Shown here in pieces: positions 21,320 to 32,104 of a DNA stretch of 64,000 bases. Numbering within the stretch: the first letter of the stretch is position 1; each line of letters begins with the position of its first letter. The notes beneath the pieces were generated by a model. The model worked only from the letters and a program-made list of their open reading frames with translations, searched no databases and was not told the DNA's origin. The position numbers and the translations under genes are program-made. The stretch is from Pyrenophora tritici-repentis. Lineage: Eukaryota > Ascomycota > Dothideomycetes > Pleosporales > Pleosporaceae. Location: assembly GCF_003171515.1 (NCBI RefSeq), contig NC_089398.1, forward strand, positions 1,488,001 through 1,552,000. Direction: 5' to 3'.

Positions 21320-24300
21320 ATGCCACCGCCGCGACTTCCTCGACATCTGCGGCCATGTCACCCTCTAGGGACTGCGATCCAGGTCCGTTGCGCCCACAAG
21401 ACGGCCCGCACCGCACTCTCGACCGACGGCGATGAGCCCCCGCAGTCCACGACTGGCCAGAGCAGCGATGGGAGTACCAATGCCTCGTATAGTTCGACTG
21501 ACTCAAATACGGAGGCATCGACCGAGAGGAGGTCATGGTGGAGCGTGGCATTGGGCAAAGTCACTTCATTGACCTCCGAGCCAGCATCAACCGAACCACA
21601 TCCCCCTGCACCAGATACACCGTCCACACCTGCGCCCAATTCTATAAAGAATAAGCAAGATTCTCCAGTGGAAACTGTGCCAGCATCCACCAAGCCGCAT
21701 CCTCCTGCACTCGGTACACCGTCTACACCTGCGCCCGAGGCTATCAAGGATGAGCAAGATATTCCAGTGGGAAGTGTGTCAGGGATCAAGCAAGCGTTAG
21801 TTAGAAGATTGGTAGTCTCAGACGAGAAAAGCCCGCCGCAATCACAGCGCTCCAAAGCCCACTCACGGAAGGGCAAGAAGGATGACAAGGTCGAAACAGA
21901 TGGCCAAGATGTCTCCAATTCACCCATAAGAAAAGTCCGTAGTATCTCGCATACACACAGCATTACGCCCATGCCCCCCATGTCGCCCATGTCGCCTAGT
22001 AGAGATCTGCATGGTCAACAGTGTCACATTGCAGAACAAGAAGGGGGAAAAGAGGAGACGTCTGCAAGACACAACCCGGAGCCTGCCCCAGATTCTTTAA
22101 GGGAAGAAGTCACAAGTATACAACGGGAGCTCCAACGGCTGTCTGGGGTTGTCAAGGCTCTTCAAGTTGCACTGGAGGCGAAATTAACAGCGGAGACTCC
22201 TTCTACGTCGGCCACAGGTCGTGACATTCGAAGCACAGAATCTAGCGAACCCTCGGAAAAGGAACGACTACCAGAACCAGTCTCATCGTCTCCGACTGCT
22301 GTACAGGTCGCACCCTCGGCCAAGGATCTTCCAGCTCCCCGAGAACCACAAGAGGCCGTCATCATGGAACAGCGTCAGGATATCCAACAAATTTATGAAG
22401 CATCCTTCAGGACTCATAAGCGCTGGATGAGTATCCTGGGGACAACAGCAGAGTATCTTGTAGATATGCCGCCTAAAGCTGTGGTTTCCCTGGTATCTTT
22501 TGTTCTGCGGAGTATCATTGCGCTTGAGCGGAATACTGTTCGTGATGAAGGTACTGGCCGGATGGCCGTGTTTGGCCATCCGCACAGACGAGCCACACGA
22601 ACGCTTGCCACCAAACTCATACCAAGAAACATCCCTGATGCTCTTCTAGTCGGCGAGACTACATATCGTAATACAACTACTGAACTGACAGACACCGCTA
22701 ATTTGCTCGACGAAATGCAGGCTCCTCTGGTGGCATCGATCGCGACGCATGTACACAATCGCCTACGTGTGATAGCTGAGAATGCAGTACTGGAGGATGA
22801 CATCCGGGTGTGCAACGTAATGGAGAACTATCGAGACCTGAACGTTTTGTATGCGGAAGCCAGGCACTCGCCTACATTGAGCCAGCAACCGGGCTTGATC
22901 CTGAGATTGGAGAAGTTACTCGCAAAACGAAAAGTCCAGGAGTTTCATCGCTCACTGGGTTTCTTGAAAAAAGATGTGACGCGCATTGAGACTGCCCGGA
23001 AGACAAGACAAGCGAAGCATACTGAGGTGAGGACTGTCGACAAAAAAGTCTCGAAAACAGTTCCAGATCGCGGCGGTCTGCGCATCGTGAAGCTAGACAA
23101 TGAAAGTCGCGAGGGTCCAGACGATTCGATCAAAAATGCAGAGAGCACCGACCGAGGTGCTGTACAAAAGAAGGACTATGGAAGCGGGTTAGAAGGTCAG
23201 ATACATAAACGCTCGCGCTCATTGCAGCCCTCGGATAATCTCAAAACCAAACCTCAAGATGGTGGCAATGCACCCAATGTCTCGTCTAAACCGGCAGGGA
23301 GTAGCGACGAGTTGAGTGAACAAAGTCTCCTTGAGGAGTTGTTCCCGGAAGCGAACAGTACTGCAGAACCTCAATACAAGGAAGAAAGAGACCATCCCAG
23401 AATCGAACCTCCGACGAACCCTATTCTTCGTCCTTCGTTTGTCGGGCGGACCCAAACGCTCAGAGAGAAAGTTGTCGAATCGTTTCAGAAGCAAGGAGAA
23501 CAGATTACTGCTCTCCAACTTACAAATTGTAGCACCCAGCTAACGGAAGCCGATTTCCGTCGTGTAGTCCCCAAGGGCAAGCACATTGAAGGCTGGCGCC
23601 GGGACGGCGACTTCCTCAAGGTCATCCCTGGCCGCGACCCATTGAGTCTGGAGCGCTTACCTTTCTACTATCTCCTCTTCAAGAACGCCGAAGCTGCGGT
23701 TGCATACCAAAAGAATATTTCTCGGTTACACAAACTGAGCGCCCTCCACCAACCCGCAAACATCTTCTCCGCCATTCCGCCGCCCACTGGCTTCCTCGAA
23801 AAGGGCGAAGACATCTCGGCCGCTATATCATCCTACAACCTCCTACCCACGCACCATCCACTCAGCCTCAACGTCCTTATGCAACCATACAACCCTCATC
23901 TCCGCGCTCTCATAGAGCGGGGTGGCTACCAACCCATCGCCCCCTCAGTCGACGAGAACGGCAAGCCCATCTGGAGAGTGCTGATGCACATTGAAGGCTA
24001 CGAGCCCAGACCCTCTGACCTTTTCAAAATTCTCGTTCACGACGCATACATGCACGGCATGATCCTCCCCCTCCGCAACGAATCCAGATCGTCGATCCAC
24101 CGCGTCCGCGACATGATCAACCTGCGCATGTCCTCCAAGCCCATCTCTTCAAGTCGGCCGCGCGCTTACGGTACCTTTGAGCCCACGGATTCGCAGCTCG
24201 ACAAGCCCACGCAGGAAATGACGTTTGATGACCCTGCTATCCAGAAGATGATGGAGGGTGCCGGCGAAGATGGTAACCCTCAGCAAGTGAACCAGCTTAT

Positions 24301-24469
24301 CATGAACCGTGTGTATAATCGATGGATACTCGACTTTGAGGATGAGGATACTGCGAGGAGGTGGAGTGCGATTTGGCATCGCAAGGTGCTGCCTGATTTG
24401 AGTGATAAGAAGGGGGCGTGGAAGGAGACGGAGGAGGAGAGGATTTGTAATACAGAGGTGCTTTGGTGA
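21320..24469 (+). CDS. Large fungal protein with predicted mitochondrial presequence, unknown function
   Basis: Intronless, 1,049 residues from the ATG at 21320. The first ~35 residues (MPPPRLPRHLRPCHPLGTAIQVRCAH...) are rich in Arg, with no acids, typical of a mitochondrial targeting peptide. Residues ~70-330 are disordered and include a twice-repeated 33-residue unit. A coiled-coil stretch (SIQRELQRLSGVVKALQVALEAKL) follows. The C-terminal ~330 residues look folded and conserved-like, with FRRVVPKGKHIEGWRRDGDF and PGRDPLSLERLPFYYLLFKNAEAA, ending in RRWSAIWHRKVLPDL. The block resembles an RRM-like or mitoribosome/mRNA-associated factor, but I do not recognise it securely. Confidence 0.8.
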   Translation: MPPPRLPRHLRPCHPLGTAIQVRCAHKTARTALSTDGDEPPQSTTGQSSDGSTNASYSSTDSNTEASTERRSWWSVALGKVTSLTSEPASTEPHPPAPDTPSTPAPNSIKNKQDSPVETVPASTKPHPPALGTPSTPAPEAIKDEQDIPVGSVSGIKQALVRRLVVSDEKSPPQSQRSKAHSRKGKKDDKVETDGQDVSNSPIRKVRSISHTHSITPMPPMSPMSPSRDLHGQQCHIAEQEGGKEETSARHNPEPAPDSLREEVTSIQRELQRLSGVVKALQVALEAKLTAETPSTSATGRDIRSTESSEPSEKERLPEPVSSSPTAVQVAPSAKDLPAPREPQEAVIMEQRQDIQQIYEASFRTHKRWMSILGTTAEYLVDMPPKAVVSLVSFVLRSIIALERNTVRDEGTGRMAVFGHPHRRATRTLATKLIPRNIPDALLVGETTYRNTTTELTDTANLLDEMQAPLVASIATHVHNRLRVIAENAVLEDDIRVCNVMENYRDLNVLYAEARHSPTLSQQPGLILRLEKLLAKRKVQEFHRSLGFLKKDVTRIETARKTRQAKHTEVRTVDKKVSKTVPDRGGLRIVKLDNESREGPDDSIKNAESTDRGAVQKKDYGSGLEGQIHKRSRSLQPSDNLKTKPQDGGNAPNVSSKPAGSSDELSEQSLLEELFPEANSTAEPQYKEERDHPRIEPPTNPILRPSFVGRTQTLREKVVESFQKQGEQITALQLTNCSTQLTEADFRRVVPKGKHIEGWRRDGDFLKVIPGRDPLSLERLPFYYLLFKNAEAAVAYQKNISRLHKLSALHQPANIFSAIPPPTGFLEKGEDISAAISSYNLLPTHHPLSLNVLMQPYNPHLRALIERGGYQPIAPSVDENGKPIWRVLMHIEGYEPRPSDLFKILVHDAYMHGMILPLRNESRSSIHRVRDMINLRMSSKPISSSRPRAYGTFEPTDSQLDKPTQEMTFDDPAIQKMMEGAGEDGNPQQVNQLIMNRVYNRWILDFEDEDTARRWSAIWHRKVLPDLSDKKGAWKETEEERICNTEVLW
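21578..21775 (+). repeat. Two 99 bp coding repeats in the predicted mitochondrial protein
   Basis: Units at about 21578-21676 and 21677-21775 encode near-identical 33-residue stretches of the form ASTEPHPPAPDTPSTPAP followed by IKN/DEQD.PV. The period is in frame. Confidence 0.8.
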
Positions 24470-24706
24470 GAGGGTTGTGATGTGTTATAATTGGGGGTGC
24501 AGTCGTGTATAGTACATGGATAGATGAATGTTATACTCTGCTTACATTGGTTATCTTTGCATGTCGCCTTGGTTGTCAGCACTACCTCGGTATGGTCAAA
24601 GTAATATATTGGCCGTATATGCTAATGTTGTGTCTATTCTATATGCATTGGCTCATCCGCCGGGTATCATCTCATCATGCTAAAAATTTCGTATCTCTCA
24701 TCTCAT

Positions 24707-25539
24707 CTACACGGTCTTTCCCTCGCCCGTCCCCACGGCCGTCAAAAACGCCGGACTCCAATACTCATTCTCCCCCCGCCTGGGTATCCACCCACACAAG
24801 ACTATCCGCCATCAAATCCTCCACAACCGCATGTGCCCTCGGCCTCTCCCACCCGAGATTCAACTGCAACATACTCACCGTCACATAGCCCCAGCACCTG
24901 GATCGCCTCCAGCACTGTACTCTGGTCTGTATTCAGTTCCTTTGGCACACTTCGTATCAAGCTACGATGCCCAATCGTCATGATGGAAAAGCAGGAGCCC
25001 AGCGGCGCCAGCGAGTCAACAGCCCGTTTTATATCGTCGTCGCTGACCTCCATGCTACCGCCTATACGCGTGGATTTTGAGATGCGGGATTGTAGATCCG
25101 AGACGCTTATTAACCCGCCGTTCTCGGCGCGTGTGGCCCGGCATTCTTCTACGATGAGGACACCGAGGTTGAAGTAGAAGTCGTTTACGCTACCGCCGAG
25201 GAGCTGGGTCCATATGCTTTCTCCCGTCCCGCCTGTCTTGCCGTTGTTACTGCTACCGTCTTTGGAGGCGGTGCTGTCGCGGTGGTAGGACGAGGCGAGG
25301 AAGTCGATGTTTAGGGCGGAGCACATGCGGGCAAATTCAGCGCGGAAGGCGGGGTTTGCGCGTATGTCCTTGGAGTGGGTGATTGCGAAGGAGTGGAGGA
25401 GGGATTGGAAGACGGAGAGTTGGGTCGAGAGGGAGTCGGCATTGCGGGTGCGGAGCGTGGCGCCGTGGTTGGTGTAGTGGTGGTTTTGGAGGCCGCGTGA
25501 GGAGAGTGAGGAGAGGCCTGGGGTGCGGCGGCGGTCCAT
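24707..25539 (-). CDS. SNF8: ESCRT-II subunit SNF8/VPS22, with two apparent +1 frameshifts near the 3' end
   Basis: VPS22/EAP30 family, the ESCRT-II subunit of the endosomal sorting pathway. The start MDRRRTPGLSSLSSRG at 25539 matches the basic N-terminus of the family. TQLSVFQSLLHSFAITHSKDI and FRAEFARMCSALNIDFLASS are diagnostic, followed by winged-helix sequence to VLEAIQVLG. There the frame breaks. Family-conserved sequence resumes in the next frame as YVTVSMLQLNLGWERPRA ... DSLVWVDTQ, and then in the third frame as NEYWSPAFLTAVG, stopping at 24707. The two breaks sit at a run of four G (24889-24892) and of six G (24772-24777, coding sense). Removing one base from each makes the length an exact multiple of three (276 residues). 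As written the ORF would end at 24802 with a spurious tail. This could be sequence error or real decay. Confidence 0.87.
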
Positions 25540-26607
25540 GGCTGTGTGGGTTGGGGTGGTGGTGGTGAGGATGAGGGGTTGTCGTGGGGTCGGCGATGTG
25601 CCGGCTGCGGAGATGCTGGAGACGATCAACGCTTCAGGAATTTGTTTGCCTCCAGATCAGTCGTACTCTCAGATTGATGCCGAAGCTTTTCGGGCGAATA
25701 TCGCCCTGATGACAAAACGAGGGTATGCGCGCTGCAGGGTCTAATCGAGGACACACACCGTCCAGTACCACGGTAGCTATATCACGCTAAAGCCTAGTAT
25801 GCGTCTGATGGTATGGTGTCGAAAAATAGATCTAATATGTAGTCGGACGAGGAGGCAAAAGTCGTTCAAGTCGCAACATGGGCATTTCAAAGTTCCGGAT
25901 ACTGTTCCAGGTGGGCGTTGGTGGGGGACCTCCTGGGTATTGTGGATTTGGATAAGCGATCGGCGGTTTCGGTCACACGTACGCGTTGTAGATCGCGTCT
26001 AGAACGCTCAAAGACCATTACTGCTACTCTTACTGTACACTGCACTGGGCATGTCAAGGAACCTGCTGAAGGCGGAGATGGGTTATCGCTCAAACACGAG
26101 ACGCAGACTTGGGAGCACGCGGATCGTCATGGCGAGCTGATTGCTAACTGCATGACGTATGGTCCATGTTTCGCTCGGCCCAATTCGCGGTGCCATCGCA
26201 TCAGATGTCCGCAGCTTGCTTTGCTTGAACGCTATGTACCTAGGCTTTGCGGCCGCCTGCGTCTGCCAGGGCACGAGTTTAATTACTGAGGCTATTCTGC
26301 TCTGTCGTGTGCTCAGACACTGCATTTGCATCTTATCTTCGTCGTCGTCTTCTTCTTCTCCTTCATCTTTTCTTTTGGTACTTTTAACGTTCACGTTCCC
26401 GCTAATAACCAATTTCTCCTATTTGACGGGACAACCCCTGGGTTTGTCGACCAGGCTCCCGCCGCTCACGTGTTGAAAGATTTCCGCGTCATGCCTATTC
26501 TGGACACTATGATACCCCATTTCTCACCAGCTCACGTAGAGCTTTGCGAACAACCTATTCTCAAAATATTGCGGCACTCGTGGTTCGAGGAGATATTTCG
26601 CCCCAAA
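25540..26607. promoter_or_regulatory. Divergent promoter region of SNF8 and AAR2
   Basis: About 1.07 kb between the two start codons. A pyrimidine-rich TCTTC run (about 26336-26370) suits the AAR2 leader. No other gene is supported. Confidence 0.4.
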
Positions 26608-27921
26608 ATGGACCCGTCGACGATTAATAACTGCGTCCTGCTCTTGGGTCTTCCGCAAAAGGCCCTTGCAGGCATCGACTTGCTCTCCTTCACAGCATCG
26701 CCACGTTTTCGGGGCGTCAAAAATGTACCACCTGGTCTGCACTTTGTCTTTACTGCAACCGACAACACGCTCTCGGTGAGACATGGTGCGTGGTTCTATG
26801 TCACGCCAGGTGTCGGCTCACCACAGGTCTTTGTCAAAAAGTGGGATGAGAGCGCCGAGGACCTCGTAGCGGAAACGTCACAAACTGAAGTACTAAGGCA
26901 CAAGGCCAACTTGGGAAGCATATGGAAGGACGGCCTGACCCCATATCGGCAAACCGTGCAAGAGGGAGATTCCGGCGCTGAGGAGGGCTGGTCCGAAGAC
27001 TCTACCGATTGGAGCAAACTTACATCTCAAGTCACACCTACCATATTATCAAGGATATGCGGGCTGAACCCTGACCACTGGAATCTGACGTCCGCATCGT
27101 CCGCCACACAAGATCTGGACGAGATACCGGGCCTGGAGACGAGCAACAGCATGCTCCACCCGGAGAAGGAACTGAGGTTCCTCCCCATTGACCTAAAGAA
27201 GACGTGGAGGGAAGGTGCGACTGGCCGAGAACGAACAGAAGCTGCACAGGATCGATCCTGGTTCCTTGGCGACCTCATCGACAACCACTGCCAGGCAAGA
27301 GATTTGAGGGGCCGAGAGAATGAGATACTGGGCGAACTGCAGTTCACCTTCCTCATGGTTTTGACGCTCAACAACAACTCATGTCTTGAACAGTGGAAAA
27401 GACTATTGCGTTTACTTCTCACTTGCCGGCAAGCCGTCCAACAACGCTCTCAGCTGTTTTTGGATCTCCTCAAGTGTCTGCGCACCCAACTCCCTCACTG
27501 CTCAGATATGGAGGGTGACTTGTTTGATATGAATGATGTTGGTGGGGGCTTCCTGAGGAAGCTGCTCAGCCAATTCCGCAAAGCTTTGGACGACTTTGAC
27601 GGCAAGTGGAAAGCTGACCTGGTCGACGAATTGGAGGACCTGCAAGAATTCATGGAGAAAGAGTTTGGGTGGGAACCGGAAGGCTCGTATCTGAAGCGCG
27701 GCATGATGGAGTTGGAAGATGGCGAGAGAGTGGAACTGGAAGTCAAGGGCGCAGACGAAGACGACGAGCTAGGCGACTTTGCACCCACCGTCGTGGACCT
27801 GACTCCTGAGCAAATGAAACTCGTGGGCGGAGACGCAAGCCACACTACACATGCCAACGGCCACGTCGAGGAAGAGTCAGAGGACGAGGTCGATTTGGAC
27901 GACATGGACACGCGATACTGA
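26608..27921 (+). CDS. AAR2: U5 snRNP assembly factor AAR2
   Basis: AAR2 binds Prp8 and keeps cytoplasmic U5 snRNP free of Brr2 until nuclear import. 437 residues from the ATG at 26608 (MDPSTINNCVLLLGLPQKAL). An in-frame ATG at 26491 would add 39 residues with no family resemblance. The N-terminal beta-domain signature is GIDLLSF followed by FRGVKNVPPGLHFV, then GAWFYVTPG. The C-terminal helical domain has GELQFTFLMVLTLNNNSCLEQWKRLLRLLLTCR, typical of AAR2. An acidic, fungal-type tail (EEESEDEVDLDDMDTRY) follows. No introns. The order of motifs and length fit well. Confidence 0.9.
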   Translation: MDPSTINNCVLLLGLPQKALAGIDLLSFTASPRFRGVKNVPPGLHFVFTATDNTLSVRHGAWFYVTPGVGSPQVFVKKWDESAEDLVAETSQTEVLRHKANLGSIWKDGLTPYRQTVQEGDSGAEEGWSEDSTDWSKLTSQVTPTILSRICGLNPDHWNLTSASSATQDLDEIPGLETSNSMLHPEKELRFLPIDLKKTWREGATGRERTEAAQDRSWFLGDLIDNHCQARDLRGRENEILGELQFTFLMVLTLNNNSCLEQWKRLLRLLLTCRQAVQQRSQLFLDLLKCLRTQLPHCSDMEGDLFDMNDVGGGFLRKLLSQFRKALDDFDGKWKADLVDELEDLQEFMEKEFGWEPEGSYLKRGMMELEDGERVELEVKGADEDDELGDFAPTVVDLTPEQMKLVGGDASHTTHANGHVEEESEDEVDLDDMDTRY

Positions 27922-28861
27922 GGGGTTCGCGCGCCGGTGCATACTCGGTCGAATTTAAACACAACTTGCCAACGCGGTTTGTTCACCGGTTCAGCCACAC
28001 AGCCATTTTCCACATGCTTTGGCGATGGCAAACTCGCTTGATGGTGGCACACCTGTCTTAAAATAACAAAGGCGTCTGCAGGAACATTAGGGCTAGACTT
28101 GAAACCAGATATACACACGTTGATCGTCCAGCACAGCCTTAGCTATAATATAATGAAGTAGATAAGCGTATTCTAAGCTGCTTACTCGGGAAAATCCTGA
28201 CCCTTGATGTGTAGCGAAGGAACGTTATAGCCGGCTCTGTGATGCAATACCTGTCAGCAGGGCGGTCGTGAAGAACACAATAGTGTTGAAATCTGGCCCC
28301 CAAACCAAAGCCTGTGGATTAACCTCGACGCTAAACCTAAACAAGGCAAATGGGCTTGCCGCCCTGCGCCCACGCTACCCGACTACCCGATTGCGCCTCC
28401 CCTTGATCATCGCAACGCCCGTCGCCCCAACACCAAAACGGCAGTCCCGGCACCTGATACCAAACTGCGCATCTTGACGTGCAACTGTCCGCAGCTATTC
28501 ATTGGCTCTACGGCAAGAGTGAGAGAGCCTTGCGCGGGTAGTAGGCGCATTGATGCTCGGTACGAGCACCAGGGCTGTGCTCGCGCAGCAAGTGTCACCC
28601 CTTGGCAGTGGGTACCCGTGTGAAATGGCGGAGGGCCTGAAGTTGTGTCGGTTGTGAATTGCATGTTAGTCTGTTTTGGGGAGATTGAAAGCAGGCGTTG
28701 CGGGGATTTGGCTTTACATATAGTCTGGGGCGCTCCGTGGGTTCTTTTCTTCTTTGTTTGAGATACACGATTCACCTACCTTTCAATTGAATAGCTACAT
28801 CAACGCACTTTCTCCGACCGCACGCGCTTCTACAGCAGACGATTCAGCAGCTATCTTCACC
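27922..28861. other. Intergenic, about 0.94 kb
   Basis: Lies between two + strand genes. No supported reading frame, no RNA gene or repeat seen. Confidence 0.4.
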
Positions 28862-29460
28862 ATGGAGAAGGTCCAGGGTAAGTCATTCGAGGTTTCCGCT
28901 TCGATGATTCACAAGAGTTGCGCTTCACTAGGACAAACACTTCTCACAACAATCAAAATTACCAGTACCATGTCTAACGCTATCGAAGTCCCCATGCAGC
29001 AATACCCTCAGTCGCCAGACGTAACTAGCCAGCAGCAACCCCCCCGTCTACCACCAAGATCCCAACGCCCAGCAGCCCTACCCCCCACGAACAACCGCAA
29101 CAGCAACAACCCATGTACGAAGAACAACCCGACGCAGCTGCCGCGATGCAACCCGGCATGCCACCCCAACAACAAAGCGGAACCGTCTACCAGAACGCAA
29201 CACCCATCGCCAACTTGCAGCGTGGACCCGCGCCTGCAGATTGCCCTGCATGCGGCCAGCGAGCCATGACCAACGTCGCCTTCGACACGGGAAACACGAC
29301 ACACGTGTGGGCGTTTGTTCTCTGCTGCGTCTGCTGCCTGGGATGCATTCCGTACGTCATGAACTCGACCAAGGACGTTCAACACAAGTGTGGCAGGTGT
29401 GGCGTTTTGCTTGCTACTTGGCACCGTAGCGGTTCTACTGAGGTGCATATGCACTCTTAG
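28862..29460 (+). CDS. LITAF-domain zinc-ribbon membrane protein, with two apparent +1 frameshifts
   Basis: The C-terminal half is a clear LITAF domain: DCPACGQRAMT, a hydrophobic Cys-rich insertion (VWAFVLCCVCCLGCIPYVM) that dips into the membrane, then HKCGRCGVLLATW. LITAF proteins sit on the cytosolic face of endosomal or plasma membranes. The N-terminal half is Gln/Pro-rich and spread over three frames. MSNAIEVPMQQYPQ starts at 28970, the text shifts after a run of seven C (29039-29045) to VYHQDPNAQQPY, and again after six C (29081-29086) to HEQPQQQQPMYEEQ. Dropping one C from each run gives an exact codon multiple from 28970 (162 residues). An upstream ATG at 28862 (MEKVQG) with donor GTAAGT and an in-frame acceptor at 28931 may be the true start. 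Confidence 0.8.
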
Positions 29461-30607
29461 ACGAGAGGAGAGGAGGAGGGTGGAAGGTTTGGCGTGATGA
29501 GGCGTGGAAATTTCGGACGAGACATGGAGGAGAATGATGATGATACCCAGGGGATTAGGACATTGATAGGGCGGACATGTCTGGCGATTGCGCAAGGGAA
29601 TTTCTGTGCTTAAAGGGAGAATAGGGTTTGCGCCTGAGGGGTTCATTGGTATGCCTACACTACAACTCTTTGACTGAATACAAACCATAATCCCGTACCG
29701 CTTGGATGTAGGAATATCTACATCATTTCCAGGCAACACTGTTGGAGTCAAGAGCAGTATAGGATGATCTTGGCAACTAATGATGCTGTGATTGCGTTGA
29801 GAAGCACAACTGCGACACAAATAGAGCGACACGCCGTAAACTTTTGACACGTGACAGTCAGACATGTTCCAATAATTCACAACGTCTATTTTCTATTTTG
29901 TGGCGCAGGAGCGCATAGGATGATGAAAGCCTAGAACCACGCTCCGACGATCGTTTGCCAGACCAGCACCAGAATTTTGAACATGTGACGTCACGCGATG
30001 CAAATCGTCGGCGGCGCAACACATTTTCATGCAAGCAAACGCGCAATCAACACCAAACCCATCGATCCCCAGCGCCACACATGGCGAAGATCGCGAGCAA
30101 TCGAGTGGCCATGCGGCAATTCTCGTGCCGGGGAGCCACACAAATGCCATCATTGCCCTATCTACCAGCCACACGGAAGCCACAGTTGGCGTGGCCAAGC
30201 TTTTACTACGGCTAGGCCAAGCTTTTGCCAACTTTCCCAGGTTCCTTGTCGCACCCTGCTAGTGTGATGCCGTAGCTATATTGCTCGAAAACGGTATGGA
30301 GGAACACCTAGGCAGCGTAGGAACAGGGTTGGCAACAGGTTTGTGGCTCATTCGGGTGTCATTCAGTGCATGTACTGGAAGTATGGGTAGGCACTCTATA
30401 CACGTGTTTGGCGACTATAGTGGCCCTTCTACACTATGTCAAAGTTGATATGACACCCGGGTGGACTTCCCTGGTACGCTAACGGCCGTTTGCTGGCCAG
30501 GTGCGCTCACCTCCTCCTCCCTTCCGTAAACAAACGCGTTACGTCATCTGTTATTCGGTACTATATCTACCCACTCACCCAGCCCAACTCATCAACCATC
30601 TACAACG
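29461..30607. other. Intergenic, about 1.15 kb, holding one copy of a dispersed repeat
   Basis: There is no supported gene. A minus-oriented copy of a short dispersed repeat lies at 30401-30463. The leader before 30608 is CA/CT-rich. Confidence 0.45.
30401..30463 (-). repeat. Dispersed ~65 bp repeat, copy A (inverted)
   Basis: The reverse complement reads CCACCCGGGTGTCATATCAA and, further on, GGCCACTATAGTCGCCAAACACGTG. It shares both end blocks with copies C (32105-32170) and B1 (31499-31563). Confidence 0.65.
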
Positions 30608-31990
30608 ATGGCTATCTTCAGCAAGCGCGCTGCCGATACGACGGCGACTGGCACTCACGAGAAGATGCCTCATAACACCAGACCCACCTTCGGACAATGG
30701 GTCAAGGCCACCTGGCTCGACATTGTCACCATGGCTGCTATGGGCGCCGTTGGTCTCGGGGTCTATATGGCGGATCCTGCACCAAGCCGTAGCTTCCCTG
30801 GTACGTTGACTTGAAACACGCTCGGGGACGAATTTAATTCAAAGACATACTAATCACCCACAGTCATCTTCTCCAACGGCGAGATCGTTTACCCCGAGTT
30901 CGCCTACCCTCTCCGCCACGAGATCATTCCCATCTGGGCTGCTGCTCTTATGGCCTTCTTCATCCCCTTTGCCGTCTTCCTGATTGTCCAGATCCGCGCC
31001 CGCAGCTTCTGGGACGTCAACAACGCAACCATTGGTCTCTTGTACTCGCTCATCGCCGCAGCCGTCTTCCAGGTCTTCATCAAGTGGCTCATCGGTGGTC
31101 TCCGCCCCCACTTCCTCGCCGTATGCAAACCCGTGATCCCCCAAAGCATACTCGCATCCGTCGGCGCAAACAACAACGGCAATGAAGCAGGCGGCCCGTA
31201 CGGTAACGTTGCCAACGGTTACAGGCAGATCATGTTCGATCGTAGCATCTGCACTGGCGACAAGAACGAGATCAATGATAGTCTGGAATCTATGCCCTCC
31301 GGTCACACCACTGCTGCATTTGCTGGCTTCGTCTTTCTATACCTATACCTCAACGCTAAGCTCAAGGTCTTCGCGAACTATCACCCTGCCATGTGGAAGC
31401 TCATTGCCCTGTACGCTCCTATACTAGGCGCCTGCTTGATCGGAGGCGCCCTCACCATCGACGAGTATCACAACTGGGTAAGTAAACATCCCCAGTATCC
31501 GCCCGTGTGCCATAAACACTTGAAATACCAGTGTACCAAGGCCAATGTAGTCGCCAGACATGTCTATTGGGGTGTACATACTGGTGTACAAAGGCCACTG
31601 TAGTCGCCAAACACGTAAATGGGTGCTAACATACCATTCTAGTACGACATCGTCGTCGGCGCCCTCATCGGTACTATGATGGCTTTCAGCTCTTACCGCA
31701 TGGTGTATGCCTCAGTCTGGGACTTCCGCTTCAACCACATCCCTCTTATGCGCCACGATCCTATGGTGTACGGTGCCGGCCCTAGCTCCTCTGATGGCTT
31801 CCATGATGCCGTATTCACTCGCAAGGCTGGCTGGGGCACACACGAAGGCAGTAGCTGGGGTGGTGCACCATTCGACGCTACCGATGGTCCCAGGGGTACA
31901 ATGTTGCCGCATCCAGAGGGCCCTATTGCAGCAGGCGCTGTGCACAGGAAGCCTGTTGGTGCCAACAGGGCTGGCGAGCAAATGGTCTAG
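30608..31990 (+). CDS. PAP2-family lipid phosphate phosphatase
   Basis: Exons 30608-30800, 30864-31477 and 31643-31990, joined in frame, give 384 residues. This is an integral membrane enzyme of the LPP1/DPP1 type that dephosphorylates phosphatidate, diacylglycerol pyrophosphate or related lipids. About six hydrophobic segments are visible (VTMAAMGAVGLGVYM, IIPIWAAALMAFFIPFAVFLI, and others). Motif C1 is KWLIGGLRP and C2 is SMPSGHTTAAF with the catalytic-site His. C3 keeps HxxxD in EYHNWYD, but the usual SR pair seven and six residues before that His is AL, a departure worth noting. The C-terminal ~80 residues are hydrophilic and cytosolic-looking. The second intron (31478-31642, 165 bp) is two to three times the usual length here because it contains two copies of a dispersed repeat. 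Confidence 0.9.
31499..31563 (+). repeat. Dispersed ~65 bp repeat, copy B1, inside intron 2 of the PAP2 gene
   Basis: It contains CACTTGAAATACCAGTGTACC and AAGGCCAATGTAGTCGCCAG. It matches copy C in its first half and copies A and B2 in its second half. Confidence 0.65.
31568..31615 (+). repeat. Dispersed repeat, copy B2 (5'-truncated), inside the same intron
   Basis: It contains TGGTGTACAAAGGCCACTGT followed by AGTCGCCAAACACG. It lies in direct tandem with B1, with 4 bp between them, and the two share about 28 of 31 bases over the core. Confidence 0.7.
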
Positions 31991-32104
31991 TGATACGATT
32001 TGGTTGGATATTCCCATTTTTCTTTTCACTTAGGATTACCCCACTTTGCTTAGTCAAGTAGTCATATAATCACTGAAATTTCTACCAAAACATAATACTG
32101 TATA

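Noticed and set aside
24850..24903. A 35 bp intron in SNF8 (GTGCTG...TTGCAG) that would rescue the first frame break
   Set aside because: It is too short for a fungal intron here (shortest accepted is 47 bp), would delete the conserved YVTVSML strand, and does not fix the second break.
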